Below, one piece after another: positions 1-10,036 of a DNA stretch of 64,000 nucleotides. The notes beneath the pieces are model-generated. The model did no database searches, was not told the DNA's origin, and was given only the letters and a program-made list of their open reading frames with translations. The translations under genes were made by a program, and so were the position numbers. The DNA lies in the NCBI GenBank assembly GCA_025998955.1, contig AP024676.1, positions 2,356,001 through 2,420,000 of the forward strand, read 5' to 3'. This DNA is from Candidatus Roseilinea sp. GTDB taxonomy: Bacteria > Chloroflexota > Anaerolineae > J036 > Brachytrichaceae. Each line of letters begins with the position of its first letter. The stretch's first letter is position 1.

Positions 1-9
1 GACGCCGCG

Positions 10-819
10 CTATTGAGTTGCCGGCGACACAGCCATCTCCAGCGTCGCACACAAGCCCACGTGATCCGATGGATACAGGGTCGGATCGCCGGGCGAGGGC
101 GTGTTCAACACCACCTCGCAAGATTGCACATGGAAGTTATCGTCCACGAAGATGTAGTCGAGTGTGCCACGCCAGGGCTCCGGCTGGCGGTAGGCGATTA
201 AGTTGCCGACCATGCTCAACCCTTTGCGCACCGCATTGAACCGATACACCAGCGGTGTGGGGCAGGTGTAATCCGGCTCGCGCCCGTGCACCACTTCATA
301 AGCCGACGCAAACGACTCCTTCATCATGCGGATCGTGCGCATGTCAGGCGTGGCGTTGAAGTCGCCGCAGACGACCATGGGATAGCTCGATGCCGCCAGC
401 CGCAACCAGTTCAATACCCGATGCACTTGCTGCGTGCGCTTAATATGATCGTAGATGTGAAACATGAAGTGGCCGTTGACGATCACCACCGGCCGGTCGC
501 CAATGCGCAGGCGCACCGCTTGTGCAACGCGCGACTGTGCCACCAGGCTAAGGGTGCGACACGCTTCGACCGGAAAGCGACTGAGCGTGGCGACGGCCTC
601 ATGCTCGGCCAGCGCGCCGGTCTTGGGCGAGGTGTATACGGTGTAGCCGCCGAGTTGATCTGCCAGCCACTGCGCGTTGTTGTGCGGCAAACTCACCTCT
701 TGCAGCGCGATCACGTCCGGTTGAAGTTGGGCCAATTCGCGGACGATCAGCTCGCGCCGCTCGCGCCAGCGCGACGGCTTGTTGAGCAAGTTGAACGTGA
801 CCAGCTTGAATGTCGCCAC
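10..819 (-). CDS. Endonuclease/exonuclease/phosphatase (EEP) family hydrolase
   Basis: 269 aa, with no signal peptide or membrane segment, so probably cytoplasmic. The EEP fold is visible from its ordered catalytic motifs: TFNLLN at residues 8-13, ALQEV with the metal-binding Glu41, a VNGHF segment, CGDFNATPD in the middle, and the terminal SDHVG (Asp252-His253 general base pair). The family hydrolyses phosphodiesters or phosphomonoesters in DNA, RNA, phospholipids or nucleotides, and the substrate cannot be told from this sequence. The ATG at 819 lies 9 bp after the stop of the upstream lipoprotein gene, so the two are probably co-transcribed. Length is normal for a single-domain EEP protein. 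Family assignment is firm; specific function is unknown. Confidence 0.88.
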   Translation of the reverse strand: MATFKLVTFNLLNKPSRWRERRELIVRELAQLQPDVIALQEVSLPHNNAQWLADQLGGYTVYTSPKTGALAEHEAVATLSRFPVEACRTLSLVAQSRVAQAVRLRIGDRPVVIVNGHFMFHIYDHIKRTQQVHRVLNWLRLAASSYPMVVCGDFNATPDMRTIRMMKESFASAYEVVHGREPDYTCPTPLVYRFNAVRKGLSMVGNLIAYRQPEPWRGTLDYIFVDDNFHVQSCEVVLNTPSPGDPTLYPSDHVGLCATLEMAVSPATQ

Positions 820-828
820 TACCCCATC

Positions 829-2658
829 TCAATCATCAAACTTTGTTACCTTCGCTGCCAGATCGCGGCTGAACGCCGGCGCATCCACGACCAACTTCCC
901 ATCCGATGTGGCGACCGCCGACTCCAGCAATAGCGCGCCGGAGATCGTGTCGAACCACTGCACGCGATGCCGGCCATTGCCTAGCCCGTCCAGCGTCAGG
1001 GTGACGCCGTCCAGCCGGCGCGGCTCGAAACGAAAGGTGTGCTCCTTCGCCTGGCCGGTCGCGATCTGGATGCCGTATTGGTATGACCCTTCGTCCATGC
1101 GGTAGGCGCGATTGCGCAGCCAGATCAAAAGGCGATGGGGTGCGCGCAGCCCCAGCGCGATTGCATCTTTCTCCGGCGCGACGGCAACCGGCGTCGCTGC
1201 ATAGCGCGCCAGGTCCTCGCCGCGCAGGAAGGTCGAGATGCCCTCATAGTGCGACCACAGATTGGCCGGCTCGACCAGCGTGTCCCACCACCAATACATG
1301 GCTGTGCTGGCGAAGCCATTGAAGGCCGCCGCCCACAGGCCGTTGTGGAACTGGATGCCCTCGCGCGTCAGCGCGTTCGGCTGCTCGAAGGTGAAGGTCG
1401 CGGCAAACTCGCCGATCACAACCGGTTTTGCTGCGATGTCCTGCATGTGGCGAAAAAGCGCGCGCCCGCCCTCGACCGGCTTGAACCAGCGCGCATCCTC
1501 GCCGATGTATTCGTGGCGCTGCACCACGTCAATCTCCGGCATGTTCCAAATGTGCGGGTCGCCGGGGACGGAATAGCTGGTGGTGATGAGGTGACGATAG
1601 GGGTCATGGGCGCGCAGCACAGATGTCATCTCCTCGATCCACGGCTTGAGCAGCTCGGTCGCCACCATCTCGGTGAAGTTCACCTCGTTCCACCATTCCC
1701 AGGCCATGAGGTGGGTGGAATAACCCCAGCGCGCCGCGATGTAGCGCAGCCGCTGTTTGAACAACGCGCGCGCTGTCGGATCGGTGGCAAAGTCGCGCGG
1801 CCGGGCGCATGGCCCACCGTTCGCTGCGTTATAGGGATTCTCATGCCATAGCGGATACACATTCAAGCTGAACTGGCTATAGTCCAGCAGCGTGAGCTGG
1901 ATGTAGATGCCGCGCGCCTCGGCCATCTCGAAGACTTGATCCAGAAAGTGGGCGCGATCCATGCGCGCGGTGTAGTTGCCCAGCGGCGTGTCGCGCCACT
2001 CCAGGCTAAAGGACTGAGGCGCCATCCAGATGCGCGCCGCGTTGGCGCCGTTGGCCTGCAACGCGTCGAACCAGCGCCGGTAGTCGCCGATCGGGTCACG
2101 CTTCCACCAAGCTAAATTGAGGCCGATGGCGAAGAACGGCGTGCCGTCGTCGAAGGCCAAGTAGCGCGGGTTGCGCCGGTCCACGCGCAGGAAGCCGCGC
2201 GACCCAGGCAAAGGCGGCGTCACATGAAACGTCACCGGCACGCCCTCGAACGCGAACGGCGCGCGGAGCAGTGGCTGTGCACGCCATTCGCCCTCTGCCG
2301 TCGGCGTAAAGCGCGCCTTCCATCCCTGCCGTCCCGCGTGGTTGTAGAAGAAGGCCGGCACTTCCACGACCGCACCCTCCGGTGAGGTGAAGCGCACATT
2401 GATCTCGACCTGATTCGGGTCGAAGGGGTTATCTGCCCGAACCGCGGTGTTGAGGTCTAGCTCCAGCTTGCGCCACTTCGGCACGCTGCGGCTGGACACG
2501 AACTGGATGCACAGTGTTGTGCAGTCAGCATTCGTCTCGAAAGGCTCGGGGATGAACGCGGGCGCCGTCGGCCTGGGCAAGGCCGGCATAGCGGACGGGG
2601 CGGCGACGCAACCTACGAGCAACAGCACGCAGGCCAGTGCCGCGAGACGATGTCGCAT
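829..2658 (-). CDS. Cellulase-like (DUF5060 / GH5-like) lipoprotein
   Basis: 609 aa. The N-terminus is a lipoprotein signal with lipobox LVGC (Cys17), so the mature protein should be anchored on the outer face of the membrane. Residues about 40-145 look like a DUF5060 beta-sandwich (VEINVRF, AEGEWRAQP). A TIM-barrel follows: YLAFDDGTPFFAIGLNLAWW, then AWEWWNEVNF near residue 325 (Asn-Glu acid/base) and VVIGEFAAT near residue 416 (nucleophile Glu), matching the clan GH-A pattern of GH5-type glycosidases. The C-terminal ~120 residues resemble a beta-sandwich accessory domain. It sits at the 3' side of the pentose phosphate operon after a ~100-bp gap, so it may be a separate unit. It probably hydrolyses an extracellular beta-glycan; the substrate is unknown. 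Confidence 0.82.
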   Translation of the reverse strand: MRHRLAALACVLLLVGCVAAPSAMPALPRPTAPAFIPEPFETNADCTTLCIQFVSSRSVPKWRKLELDLNTAVRADNPFDPNQVEINVRFTSPEGAVVEVPAFFYNHAGRQGWKARFTPTAEGEWRAQPLLRAPFAFEGVPVTFHVTPPLPGSRGFLRVDRRNPRYLAFDDGTPFFAIGLNLAWWKRDPIGDYRRWFDALQANGANAARIWMAPQSFSLEWRDTPLGNYTARMDRAHFLDQVFEMAEARGIYIQLTLLDYSQFSLNVYPLWHENPYNAANGGPCARPRDFATDPTARALFKQRLRYIAARWGYSTHLMAWEWWNEVNFTEMVATELLKPWIEEMTSVLRAHDPYRHLITTSYSVPGDPHIWNMPEIDVVQRHEYIGEDARWFKPVEGGRALFRHMQDIAAKPVVIGEFAATFTFEQPNALTREGIQFHNGLWAAAFNGFASTAMYWWWDTLVEPANLWSHYEGISTFLRGEDLARYAATPVAVAPEKDAIALGLRAPHRLLIWLRNRAYRMDEGSYQYGIQIATGQAKEHTFRFEPRRLDGVTLTLDGLGNGRHRVQWFDTISGALLLESAVATSDGKLVVDAPAFSRDLAAKVTKFDD

Positions 2659-2757
2659 CCACTCGCCATTGTAGTCAATCCAGGCGAACGTTCTTCATCC
2701 GAAGCAAGCGTCCCTCGAAGTCGAAACTAGAGGTCACCCGACATCACCGACACGCTC

Positions 2758-3585
2758 TCACCCCATCCGCCGGTAGATGAACTCCTCCGACGGATAGCTC
2801 GCCGAAGTTGCCACCTGGGCTGCCGCTGCCGCGTCGGCCATCCAGAAAAGCTTGCCGCGCGCCGGCGCGATCAGTTGCGCGGGCAACACGTCCGGCCGGT
2901 ATTCGCCCAGCAACACGCGCCGCAGCGTCGCCGACTTGCCTACCCCGCTCACCAGGAAGAACACCACATCGGCGGCGTTGATCAATGGCGCAGTGAACGT
3001 GATGCGCTCTGGCACATTCGCTTGAGGTACGACCTGCGACATGACCAACCGCTCGCGTTCGGCTAGCACCGGCGTGTGTGGGAAGAGCGAAGCCGTGTGT
3101 CCGTCGTCGCCCATGCCCAGCAGGATCAGATCGAAGGCCGGGAATCGAGCATCAGCGGCAGCGATCGCCGACCGGATCTCCGCTTCATACTGCGCTGCTG
3201 CCTTCGCTGCACCGAGCTCGGTTTGCACGCGATGGACATGCTGTGGCGGGACGGGCACGTTGACGATCAACGCATCGTGCGCCAACTTGTAGTTGCTGTC
3301 CGGATGATCGCTTGGCACGGCACGCTCATCGCTCCACCACAGATGCACGCGCTGCCAGTCGAGCTGGCCGGCGTAGGGCACGTCAGCAAGGCGCTGATAC
3401 AACGCCCTCGGTGTGCTGCCACCGCTCAACGCGAGATGAAAGACGCCGCGCCGCTCGATAGCCTTTCGCCCCCAGAAAACCACCCCTTTGGCCGCCAATT
3501 CGGTTAATGCCTCCGGCGTTGGCTCGACTTGAAGATAGTAGGTGCCATCGTCGTTCATGACGATGACGAAGGGCGCGCCGGCCAT
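2758..3585 (-). CDS. pgl: 6-phosphogluconolactonase
   Basis: Hydrolyses 6-phosphogluconolactone to 6-phosphogluconate, step 2 of the oxidative pentose phosphate pathway. Family signatures: LALSGGSTPRALYQRLA (about residues 51-67), WWSDERAVPSDHPDSN, and the catalytic-region motif MGDDGHTASLFPHT. I chose the ATG at 3585, giving 275 aa, because it overlaps the zwf stop as TGATG, a translational-coupling arrangement. The frame is open further upstream, but that would put 47 low-similarity Arg-rich residues inside zwf. A second ATG (3600) lies five codons upstream. Close coupling with zwf supports a common transcript zwf-pgl. Length is normal for the DevB/SOL family. Confidence 0.93.
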   Translation of the reverse strand: MAGAPFVIVMNDDGTYYLQVEPTPEALTELAAKGVVFWGRKAIERRGVFHLALSGGSTPRALYQRLADVPYAGQLDWQRVHLWWSDERAVPSDHPDSNYKLAHDALIVNVPVPPQHVHRVQTELGAAKAAAQYEAEIRSAIAAADARFPAFDLILLGMGDDGHTASLFPHTPVLAERERLVMSQVVPQANVPERITFTAPLINAADVVFFLVSGVGKSATLRRVLLGEYRPDVLPAQLIAPARGKLFWMADAAAAAQVATSASYPSEEFIYRRMG

Positions 3586-5087
3586 CACGCCACGTGCCAT
3601 TTGCGCCCGTCGGCGGCGAGGAAGTCGTCGGCCTCCTTCGGCCCCCACGAGCCGGCGCGGTACATCTCGATAAACGAGCCGCCGCCTGCTTCCCAGCGTT
3701 CGATCACCGGCGTGATCAACGCCCACGACGCTTCGACTTCGTCGCTGCGGGTGAACAGGGTCGAATCGCCCAACATCGCATCGAGGATCAGGCGTTCGTA
3801 GGCCTCCGGCGCAGCGGTCTTGAACGTGCTGCCGTAGTTGAAACTCATCACCACCGTCTGGATGTTGTCGCCGCTGCCGGGGACTTTCGCGCCGAAGCGC
3901 AGCGAGATGCCTTCTTCTGGCTGGATGTTCATGACCAGCAAGTTGGGTTCGATAGAGCGCGCGATGGTCTCCTTGAACAACAGCAAGGGTGGCATCTTGA
4001 ACTGGATGACGATCTCGGTCAGGCGCTTGGCCATGCGCTTGCCGCTGCGGATGTAGAAGGGGACACCGGCCCAGCGCCAGTTATCCACGAACAGCTTCAT
4101 GGCCAAGTACGTCTCGGTGGTGGAATCGGGCGCTACGCCTTCTTCCTGCGTATAGCCGGGCACCACCTGGCCATCCATCTTGCCGGGGCCGTATTGACCG
4201 CGCACGGTGCCATCGCCGCGCGATGTATCCACGCGCAGTGCCTTGAGCACTTTTACCTTCTCGTTGCGCACAGCGTCGGCGCTGAACTCGGCCGGCGGCT
4301 CCATCGCCGTGAGCGCCAGGAGCTGCAACAAGTGGTTTTGCACGATGTCGCGGATGACGCCGGCTTTCTCGTAATACGAGCCGCGGTTGCCGATGCCGAT
4401 GCTCTCGGCCACCGTGATCTGCACGTGGTCCACATAGCGACGATCCCAGATCGGCTCGAAGATGCCGTTGGCGAAGCGGAAGACGAAAATGTTCTGAACC
4501 GTCTCCTTGCCCAAGTAGTGGTCAATGCGATAGACCTGCTCCTCGCGGAAGAAGCGGTGCACGTGATCGTTCAGCTCGCGGGCCGATTTCAGGTCGCGGC
4601 CGAATGGCTTCTCGATGATGATGCGCGACCAGTGACTCTCGCTGCCGGTGGCACCGGTGCACAATACCGTGCCGACGTTCTCGATGATGGTGGGATACAC
4701 CTCCGGCGGCGTAGCGACGTAGAACAGCCGGTTGGCGCCGCTACCATGCGCCCGCTCGATCGCCTCCAAGCGCCTGCACAGCACCTCGTAATCCGCCGCC
4801 GTGCCGTAGTCGCCCTGCTGGTAATGCAAGCTGCGCGCGAACTTTTCCCAGACCGCTTCGTTGATCGGCTTCGACCGCGCGAACTCCTCACACGCAACGC
4901 GCATTTCTTCGCGGAACGACTCGTTGGTCTTGGCCTTGCGCGCAAAGCCGATCATGGCGAACTCATCGGGCAGCAGCCCATCGCACATTAGGCTATAGAG
5001 CGCCGGGATCAGCTTGCGCTGCGTCAAGTCGCCCGATGCGCCGAAGATGATCATGATGCACGGCTCGGGTCTCTTGGAAAGACTCAT
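3585..5087 (-). CDS. zwf: Glucose-6-phosphate 1-dehydrogenase
   Basis: 500 aa, full length. Oxidises glucose-6-phosphate to 6-phosphogluconolactone with NAD(P)+. The nucleotide-binding motif is FGASGDLTQRKLIPAL from about residue 15, and the active-site peptide RIDHYLGKETVQN is near residue 187, with the substrate-binding Lys and the catalytic His of the family. The C-terminal domain is complete. The stop overlaps the pgl start. Upstream, 115 bp filled with heptamer repeats separates it from gnd. It is part of a minus-strand run rpiB, tal-pgi, gnd, zwf, pgl. Confidence 0.96.
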   Translation of the reverse strand: MSLSKRPEPCIMIIFGASGDLTQRKLIPALYSLMCDGLLPDEFAMIGFARKAKTNESFREEMRVACEEFARSKPINEAVWEKFARSLHYQQGDYGTAADYEVLCRRLEAIERAHGSGANRLFYVATPPEVYPTIIENVGTVLCTGATGSESHWSRIIIEKPFGRDLKSARELNDHVHRFFREEQVYRIDHYLGKETVQNIFVFRFANGIFEPIWDRRYVDHVQITVAESIGIGNRGSYYEKAGVIRDIVQNHLLQLLALTAMEPPAEFSADAVRNEKVKVLKALRVDTSRGDGTVRGQYGPGKMDGQVVPGYTQEEGVAPDSTTETYLAMKLFVDNWRWAGVPFYIRSGKRMAKRLTEIVIQFKMPPLLLFKETIARSIEPNLLVMNIQPEEGISLRFGAKVPGSGDNIQTVVMSFNYGSTFKTAAPEAYERLILDAMLGDSTLFTRSDEVEASWALITPVIERWEAGGGSFIEMYRAGSWGPKEADDFLAADGRKWHVA

Positions 5088-5090
5088 AGT

Positions 5091-5195
5091 GAGAAGTCAG
5101 GAGTCAGGGGTCAGGGGTCAGAGGTCAGATTTCAGCGATCAGATATCAGAAGTCTGACTTCTGACGATCTGACTTCTGACGATCTGACCTCCGAC
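5091..5195. repeat. Heptamer tandem repeat tract between gnd and zwf
   Basis: Runs of GTCAGRR-type heptamers (GTCAGGA, GTCAGGG, GTCAGAG) are followed by the complementary type (CTGACTT, CTGACGA). The two arms could therefore pair into an imperfect hairpin in the zwf leader. The tract fills almost the whole gnd-zwf gap. It is one of about eleven related tracts in this window. Confidence 0.85.
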
Positions 5196-5202
5196 CCGCT
5201 GA

Positions 5203-6102
<900 letters not shown>

Positions 6103-6148
6103 GATGTTCCTTGTCTCCCTTTGATAAAGCGTCTATGTGAAATTTGTG

Positions 6149-9121
6149 TTACGCGATGCGTTTCACAGATTTGATTTCGCGCCTCTCCACCAAGGATCGG
6201 CCGGTCGAACTGCGCGACGCTTTGCGCTTCGCCGCTGTAGACCGCTTCGACCCAGCGCGCGCCATCGTCTTCTTCGTTGACTTGCTCGCAGTGCTCAACC
6301 GGCGCGTGCCGCCGCTGACTAGCTTGATCACCTTGTCCAGCGCCGCGTTCGGGTCGCTGCCGAGATGCAGCCGCAAGACGCGCCGCTGGTGTGCCTTGAG
6401 CGATTCGAAGTCGCCGAGCGCCTGCGCGCGGATGAGCGTGCCGAACGAGAACGGCTCACCGGCGATCAGCACGTCTTCTTCTGGATCATAGGTCAGTTGC
6501 AGCGCCACGACGTTGTTCGCCCCGCCCTTGTGCAACTGGCCGGTGCTATGCAAGAAGCGCGGCCCGTAACCAACGGTGACCGGCACGCCGGTCTTCTCGC
6601 GGATCAGGTGGCGCAGGCGTGTGAGCTGCCGCGCGACCGGGTCGGAATATGGCAGGTAGGCTTGGATGGCGATGTAGTCGCCGGGTTTTGCCTGGCGTAA
6701 GAACTTGTTGAGCTGGCCGTTGGCGGAGCGGCTGGTCAATTCATTGCTGAACGCGCCGCTTTGCTCGAACTCGTCGAGCAGCCGCTTGGTGTTGACCTTG
6801 CTCTCGGTGACATTCGGCTCGTCGAACGGATTCACGCCGATGACCACGCCGGCGATCGCCGTGGCGAATTCCCAACGGAAGAACTCGGCACCCAAGTCGT
6901 AGACATCTTGCAGCGTCACGGTGAGCACAGGCAGACCGGCCTTGATTAGATTCGCGACGAAGCGATCATAGGTGTCGTCGCCGGCCAGCTTCATATACAC
7001 GAAGAAGCGATCCGGGCTGAGCGCAGCGACGCCCGATTTGCCGTGTGCTGCGTCACGTAGCGTCACCGGCGCACCGTCCATGCTCAGATCGCCTTCCACC
7101 GGCACGATGCCTCGCTCTTGCTTGCCGGTGCTCTCGGCGATCAGCTGTTCGACCCAGTAGCCAAACGCTTCGATCCCCGGCGAGAGAATAAACGTGACTT
7201 TGTCGCGGCCGTTCAAAGCCAACCCGCCCATGAGCGCACCCAGATACAGGCCGGGATTGGTCGCGCTGTCCGGCTTGCACCAGTTCGCCATCTGTGCCCC
7301 GCGGTCGAGCAGCTTGGCAACGTCCAACCCCTGCAAGGCCGCCGGCAGCAGGCCGAAGTAGGACAACGCCGAGTAGCGTCCGCCAATATCTGCGGGGTTG
7401 ATGAATATTTTGCCGAAGCCCTCGTCGGCTGCCAAGCGCTGTAACGAGGTGCCTTCATCGGTGATGGCGACGAAGTGTTGGCCGGCTGCTTCACCCGCAA
7501 CCTCGTCCACCTTCGCGCGGAAGTATTTGTAGAAAGCGTTCACTTCCAGCGTGCCGCCCGACTTGCTGGCGACGATGAACAGGGTCTTCTTGAAGTCGAG
7601 CCGGCGTTCCAGATCCAGCACGGTCGTAGGATCGGTGGTATCCAGCACGTGCATCTGCAGGCCCGTCACGCCATCAGCCGGAGTAAAAGTGACGCGCATC
7701 ACATCCGGCGCCAACGAACTGCCGCCCATGCCCAACACCACGGCATCGGTCATGCCCATGCTCCGCACCTGTTCGCGGAAGGCATGCAGTTCCTCCACGC
7801 GGGGTTTCATCGTCTCGATCACCGAGAGCCAGCCTAGGCGGTTGCTGATGATCTTGATGTGCTCCGGCGCCGTCGTCCACAGCGACGCGTCGCGCTGCCA
7901 TACGCGCGAAGCTGCCTTCATCTTCACCAGTTCCTCGACGTAGCCGAGCACGGATGCCACGCCGGACGCCTCGCCGCGCGCCACAACCGCCGCGCGCTTG
8001 TCCTCGATGCCCTTCAGCAGCGACTCGAAGGCATCGGCGAACAACTTCACGCCGTCGTCCTGCAGCTTCTGCCACACGTGCTGCATCGAGATACCGGCCG
8101 CTTCGAGTTCTTCGAGTGTGCGCCGGGCGTCATCCAGTCCGTCGCGCAGCGTCGGTGCGACGATGCCGTGGTCACGAAAGGCTTTCAACGTGGCCGGGGG
8201 CAGCGTGTTCACCGTGTGTTCGCCGATGAGCGCCTCGACGTAGTAGGTGTCCTTGTAGGCCGGGTTCTTGGTACTGGTACTGGCCCACAGCACACGCTGC
8301 ACGCGCGCGCCTTGCTCGGCAAGCACTTTGAATTCCGGCTCGGAGAAGATGCGCTCAAAGATCTCGTAGGCCAGCTTGGCGTTGGCGATGGCGGCTTTGC
8401 CCTTCAAGGCTTGCAGCCGTTCGCGCTGCGCTGTGTCGTGCTCCGGAAGCGCGGCAATCCGCTCATCGAGCAGCTTATCCACGAGTGTATCCACCCGGCT
8501 GACGAAGAACGAGGCAACCGAAGCGACGTCGAGCGACTGACCCTTCATCGCGCGCTCCTTCAAGCCGGCCAGGTAGGCCCGCGCGACGGCTTCGTAGCCC
8601 TCGAGTGAAAAGATCAGCGTGACGTTGATATTGATGCCATCGGCGATCAGCGTCTGGATGGCCGGGATGCCCGCCGGCGTAGCCGGCACCTTGACCATCA
8701 GGTTCTTGCGGCCCACCCGCTTGAACAGTCGCCGCGCTTCGTTCACCGTGCCCTCGTAGTCGTGCGCCAGCAGCGGCGACACTTCCAGGCTGACGTAACC
8801 GTCCAGGCCGTTGGTCTGCTCATAGATCGGCTCGAGCAAGTCCGCCGCCGATTGGATGTCGGCGATGGCGAGCGCCTCGTAGATCGCGTTGGCGTCGGCG
8901 CCGCGCTGCGCCAGGGCAATGATGTCGTCGTCGTAGTCGGCGCTGCCGGTGATGGCCTTCTCGAAGATCGCCGGGTTCGAAGTCAGGCCGAGGACGCCGT
9001 AGTCGTCAATTAGCGTTTGCATCTCGCCGGAGGCGATGATGCTGCGCTGGATGTTGTCGTACCAGAAACTCTGGCCGTATCGTCGCACTTCGAAGTTGGG
9101 ATTTCCATTCTGGCTGGTCAT
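6149..9121 (-). CDS. tal-pgi: Bifunctional transaldolase / glucose-6-phosphate isomerase
   Basis: 990 aa from the ATG at 9121. Residues 1 to ~370 are transaldolase (SFWYDNIQRS, GLTSNPAIFEKA, Schiff-base Lys in NLMVKVPATPAG near 141). Residues ~400-935 are phosphoglucose isomerase (VLGMGGSSLAPDVMRV, IVASKSGGTLEVNAF, GGRYSALSYFGLLPAAL). The fusion joins two ends of the pentose phosphate cycle and is known from several bacterial lineages. The last ~55 residues are an extra basic tail rich in Lys, Arg, Ser and Thr (for example SKSTKKTMARAGSKRS), which I do not expect in the family. A GTG at 9190 would add 23 poor residues overlapping rpiB, so ATG 9121 is preferred. Confidence 0.93.
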   Translation of the reverse strand: MTSQNGNPNFEVRRYGQSFWYDNIQRSIIASGEMQTLIDDYGVLGLTSNPAIFEKAITGSADYDDDIIALAQRGADANAIYEALAIADIQSAADLLEPIYEQTNGLDGYVSLEVSPLLAHDYEGTVNEARRLFKRVGRKNLMVKVPATPAGIPAIQTLIADGININVTLIFSLEGYEAVARAYLAGLKERAMKGQSLDVASVASFFVSRVDTLVDKLLDERIAALPEHDTAQRERLQALKGKAAIANAKLAYEIFERIFSEPEFKVLAEQGARVQRVLWASTSTKNPAYKDTYYVEALIGEHTVNTLPPATLKAFRDHGIVAPTLRDGLDDARRTLEELEAAGISMQHVWQKLQDDGVKLFADAFESLLKGIEDKRAAVVARGEASGVASVLGYVEELVKMKAASRVWQRDASLWTTAPEHIKIISNRLGWLSVIETMKPRVEELHAFREQVRSMGMTDAVVLGMGGSSLAPDVMRVTFTPADGVTGLQMHVLDTTDPTTVLDLERRLDFKKTLFIVASKSGGTLEVNAFYKYFRAKVDEVAGEAAGQHFVAITDEGTSLQRLAADEGFGKIFINPADIGGRYSALSYFGLLPAALQGLDVAKLLDRGAQMANWCKPDSATNPGLYLGALMGGLALNGRDKVTFILSPGIEAFGYWVEQLIAESTGKQERGIVPVEGDLSMDGAPVTLRDAAHGKSGVAALSPDRFFVYMKLAGDDTYDRFVANLIKAGLPVLTVTLQDVYDLGAEFFRWEFATAIAGVVIGVNPFDEPNVTESKVNTKRLLDEFEQSGAFSNELTSRSANGQLNKFLRQAKPGDYIAIQAYLPYSDPVARQLTRLRHLIREKTGVPVTVGYGPRFLHSTGQLHKGGANNVVALQLTYDPEEDVLIAGEPFSFGTLIRAQALGDFESLKAHQRRVLRLHLGSDPNAALDKVIKLVSGGTRRLSTASKSTKKTMARAGSKRSTAAKRKASRSSTGRSLVERREIKSVKRIA

Positions 9122-9173
9122 AGCACTTGAGAAGGATGAGGGCGCGCCGTGCGGAGCGCGCACCCTTCGACCG

Positions 9174-9635
9174 TCATGCACAAGACTCACGTTCCATCTG
9201 CTCGACTTTTTTCAAACGAGCGACGTAGCGTTCGATGCCGTTGAAGCGCGCACCCAAAAAGGCGCGCACGATTTCCGCCGCCAACTCCACGCCGACGACC
9301 CGTGCGCCGAGCACGATCACGTTCATGTCGTCGTGTTCCACGCCCTGATGCGCGGAATAGGTGTCGTGGCACACGCACGCGCGAATCCCCCGCATCTTGT
9401 TCGCAGCGATGCAGATGCCGACGCCGCTGCCACAGATGAGCACCCCTCGCTCGGCCAGGCCCTGCTGCAAAGCCTCGCCGACGGCGCGCGCGAAGTCAGG
9501 ATAATCGGATCGTTCTGCGTTGAATGCACCTAGGTCGAGCACCTCATGGCCGTCTTGTGTGAGGAGTTCGACAAGCGAGGTTTTGAGCGAAAAGCCGGCA
9601 TGGTCGGCTGCTATTGCAACTCGCATCCGTTTCAT
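9174..9635 (-). CDS. rpiB: Ribose-5-phosphate isomerase B
   Basis: 153 aa. Interconverts ribulose-5-phosphate and ribose-5-phosphate. Motifs: AIAADHAGFSLK at the N-terminus, LICGSGVGICIAANK (anion-hole and active-site Cys region) and HDTYSAHQGVEHDDMNV. Start choice: ATG 9635 (MKRMRV) or ATG 9626 (MRV); both give the normal ~150-residue length. The frame stays open to 9839, but that extension runs through a repeat element and has no RpiB similarity. It is the first gene of the pentose phosphate run and diverges from glgP across a 400-bp gap. Confidence 0.93.
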   Translation of the reverse strand: MKRMRVAIAADHAGFSLKTSLVELLTQDGHEVLDLGAFNAERSDYPDFARAVGEALQQGLAERGVLICGSGVGICIAANKMRGIRACVCHDTYSAHQGVEHDDMNVIVLGARVVGVELAAEIVRAFLGARFNGIERYVARLKKVEQMERESCA

Positions 9636-9746
9636 TATATGCGGCGAACCGATCTTTATCCAGCTCACTGGGCGCGGGCGAAGGAGACGGCATGAAAGCC
9701 ATGCCGGGCCGCACATGTGTTCACCGGTTGTCGGTGTGGCTTGACT

Positions 9747-9856
9747 TTCGATGAGACCCGCCCAGGCGTAAACGCCTGGGCTGAGCCGACGGCGAATACC
9801 GCTGCTAGCCGGTCTGCGCTCCCCCGTTGTGAAATGCACCCGCGACTTTCATTTCA
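9747..9856. repeat. Dispersed hairpin element, copy 1
   Basis: Contains a perfect 8-bp stem with a TAAA loop (CCCAGGCG at 9761-9768, CGCCTGGG at 9773-9780). It continues through a segment ending CGCTCCCCC then GTGAAATGCACCC near 9834. The same order of blocks recurs at 21876-22032, also directly upstream of a gene start. There is no coding potential. It could be a REP-like element or a structured leader of rpiB, whose transcript would cross it. Confidence 0.7.
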
Positions 9857-9874
9857 CAGGGCACATACTATAAT
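9846..9874 (+). promoter_or_regulatory. Candidate sigma-70-type promoter upstream of glgP
   Basis: A perfect TATAAT lies at 9869-9874, with a weak -35 candidate CTTTCA at 9846-9851 (17-bp spacer). It points toward glgP with a leader of about 150 nt. The opposite strand reads TATAGT at about the same place, so a divergent promoter for rpiB is also possible. Sequence evidence only. Confidence 0.4.
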
Positions 9875-9943
9875 GGTTGCGAGTTTTACCAGTTTACTTT
9901 CTGCAAATCACCGATGGGCCATAGCATGAGCGCCCAGAAATGA

Positions 9944-9967
9944 TGTCACAGTGATGTCATATTGTCA
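9944..9967. promoter_or_regulatory. Pho-box-like TGTCA repeats upstream of glgP
   Basis: TGTCA occurs at 9944, 9955 and 9963. The first two are exactly 11 bp apart, the spacing of OmpR/PhoB-family half-sites. They lie 70-93 bp before the glgP start and downstream of the TATAAT box. The role is inferred only from spacing. Confidence 0.3.
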
Positions 9968-10036
9968 CCGGGTAGGCGCGTGCAGTCCTAGCGTCGGGAT
10001 TGCGGTGGAACTAAGGAAATCGAAGTGGAGGAATCC

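Noticed and set aside
3594-4991. 465-codon open frame antisense to zwf
   Set aside because: Same GC-bias artefact; zwf on the other strand has all family motifs.
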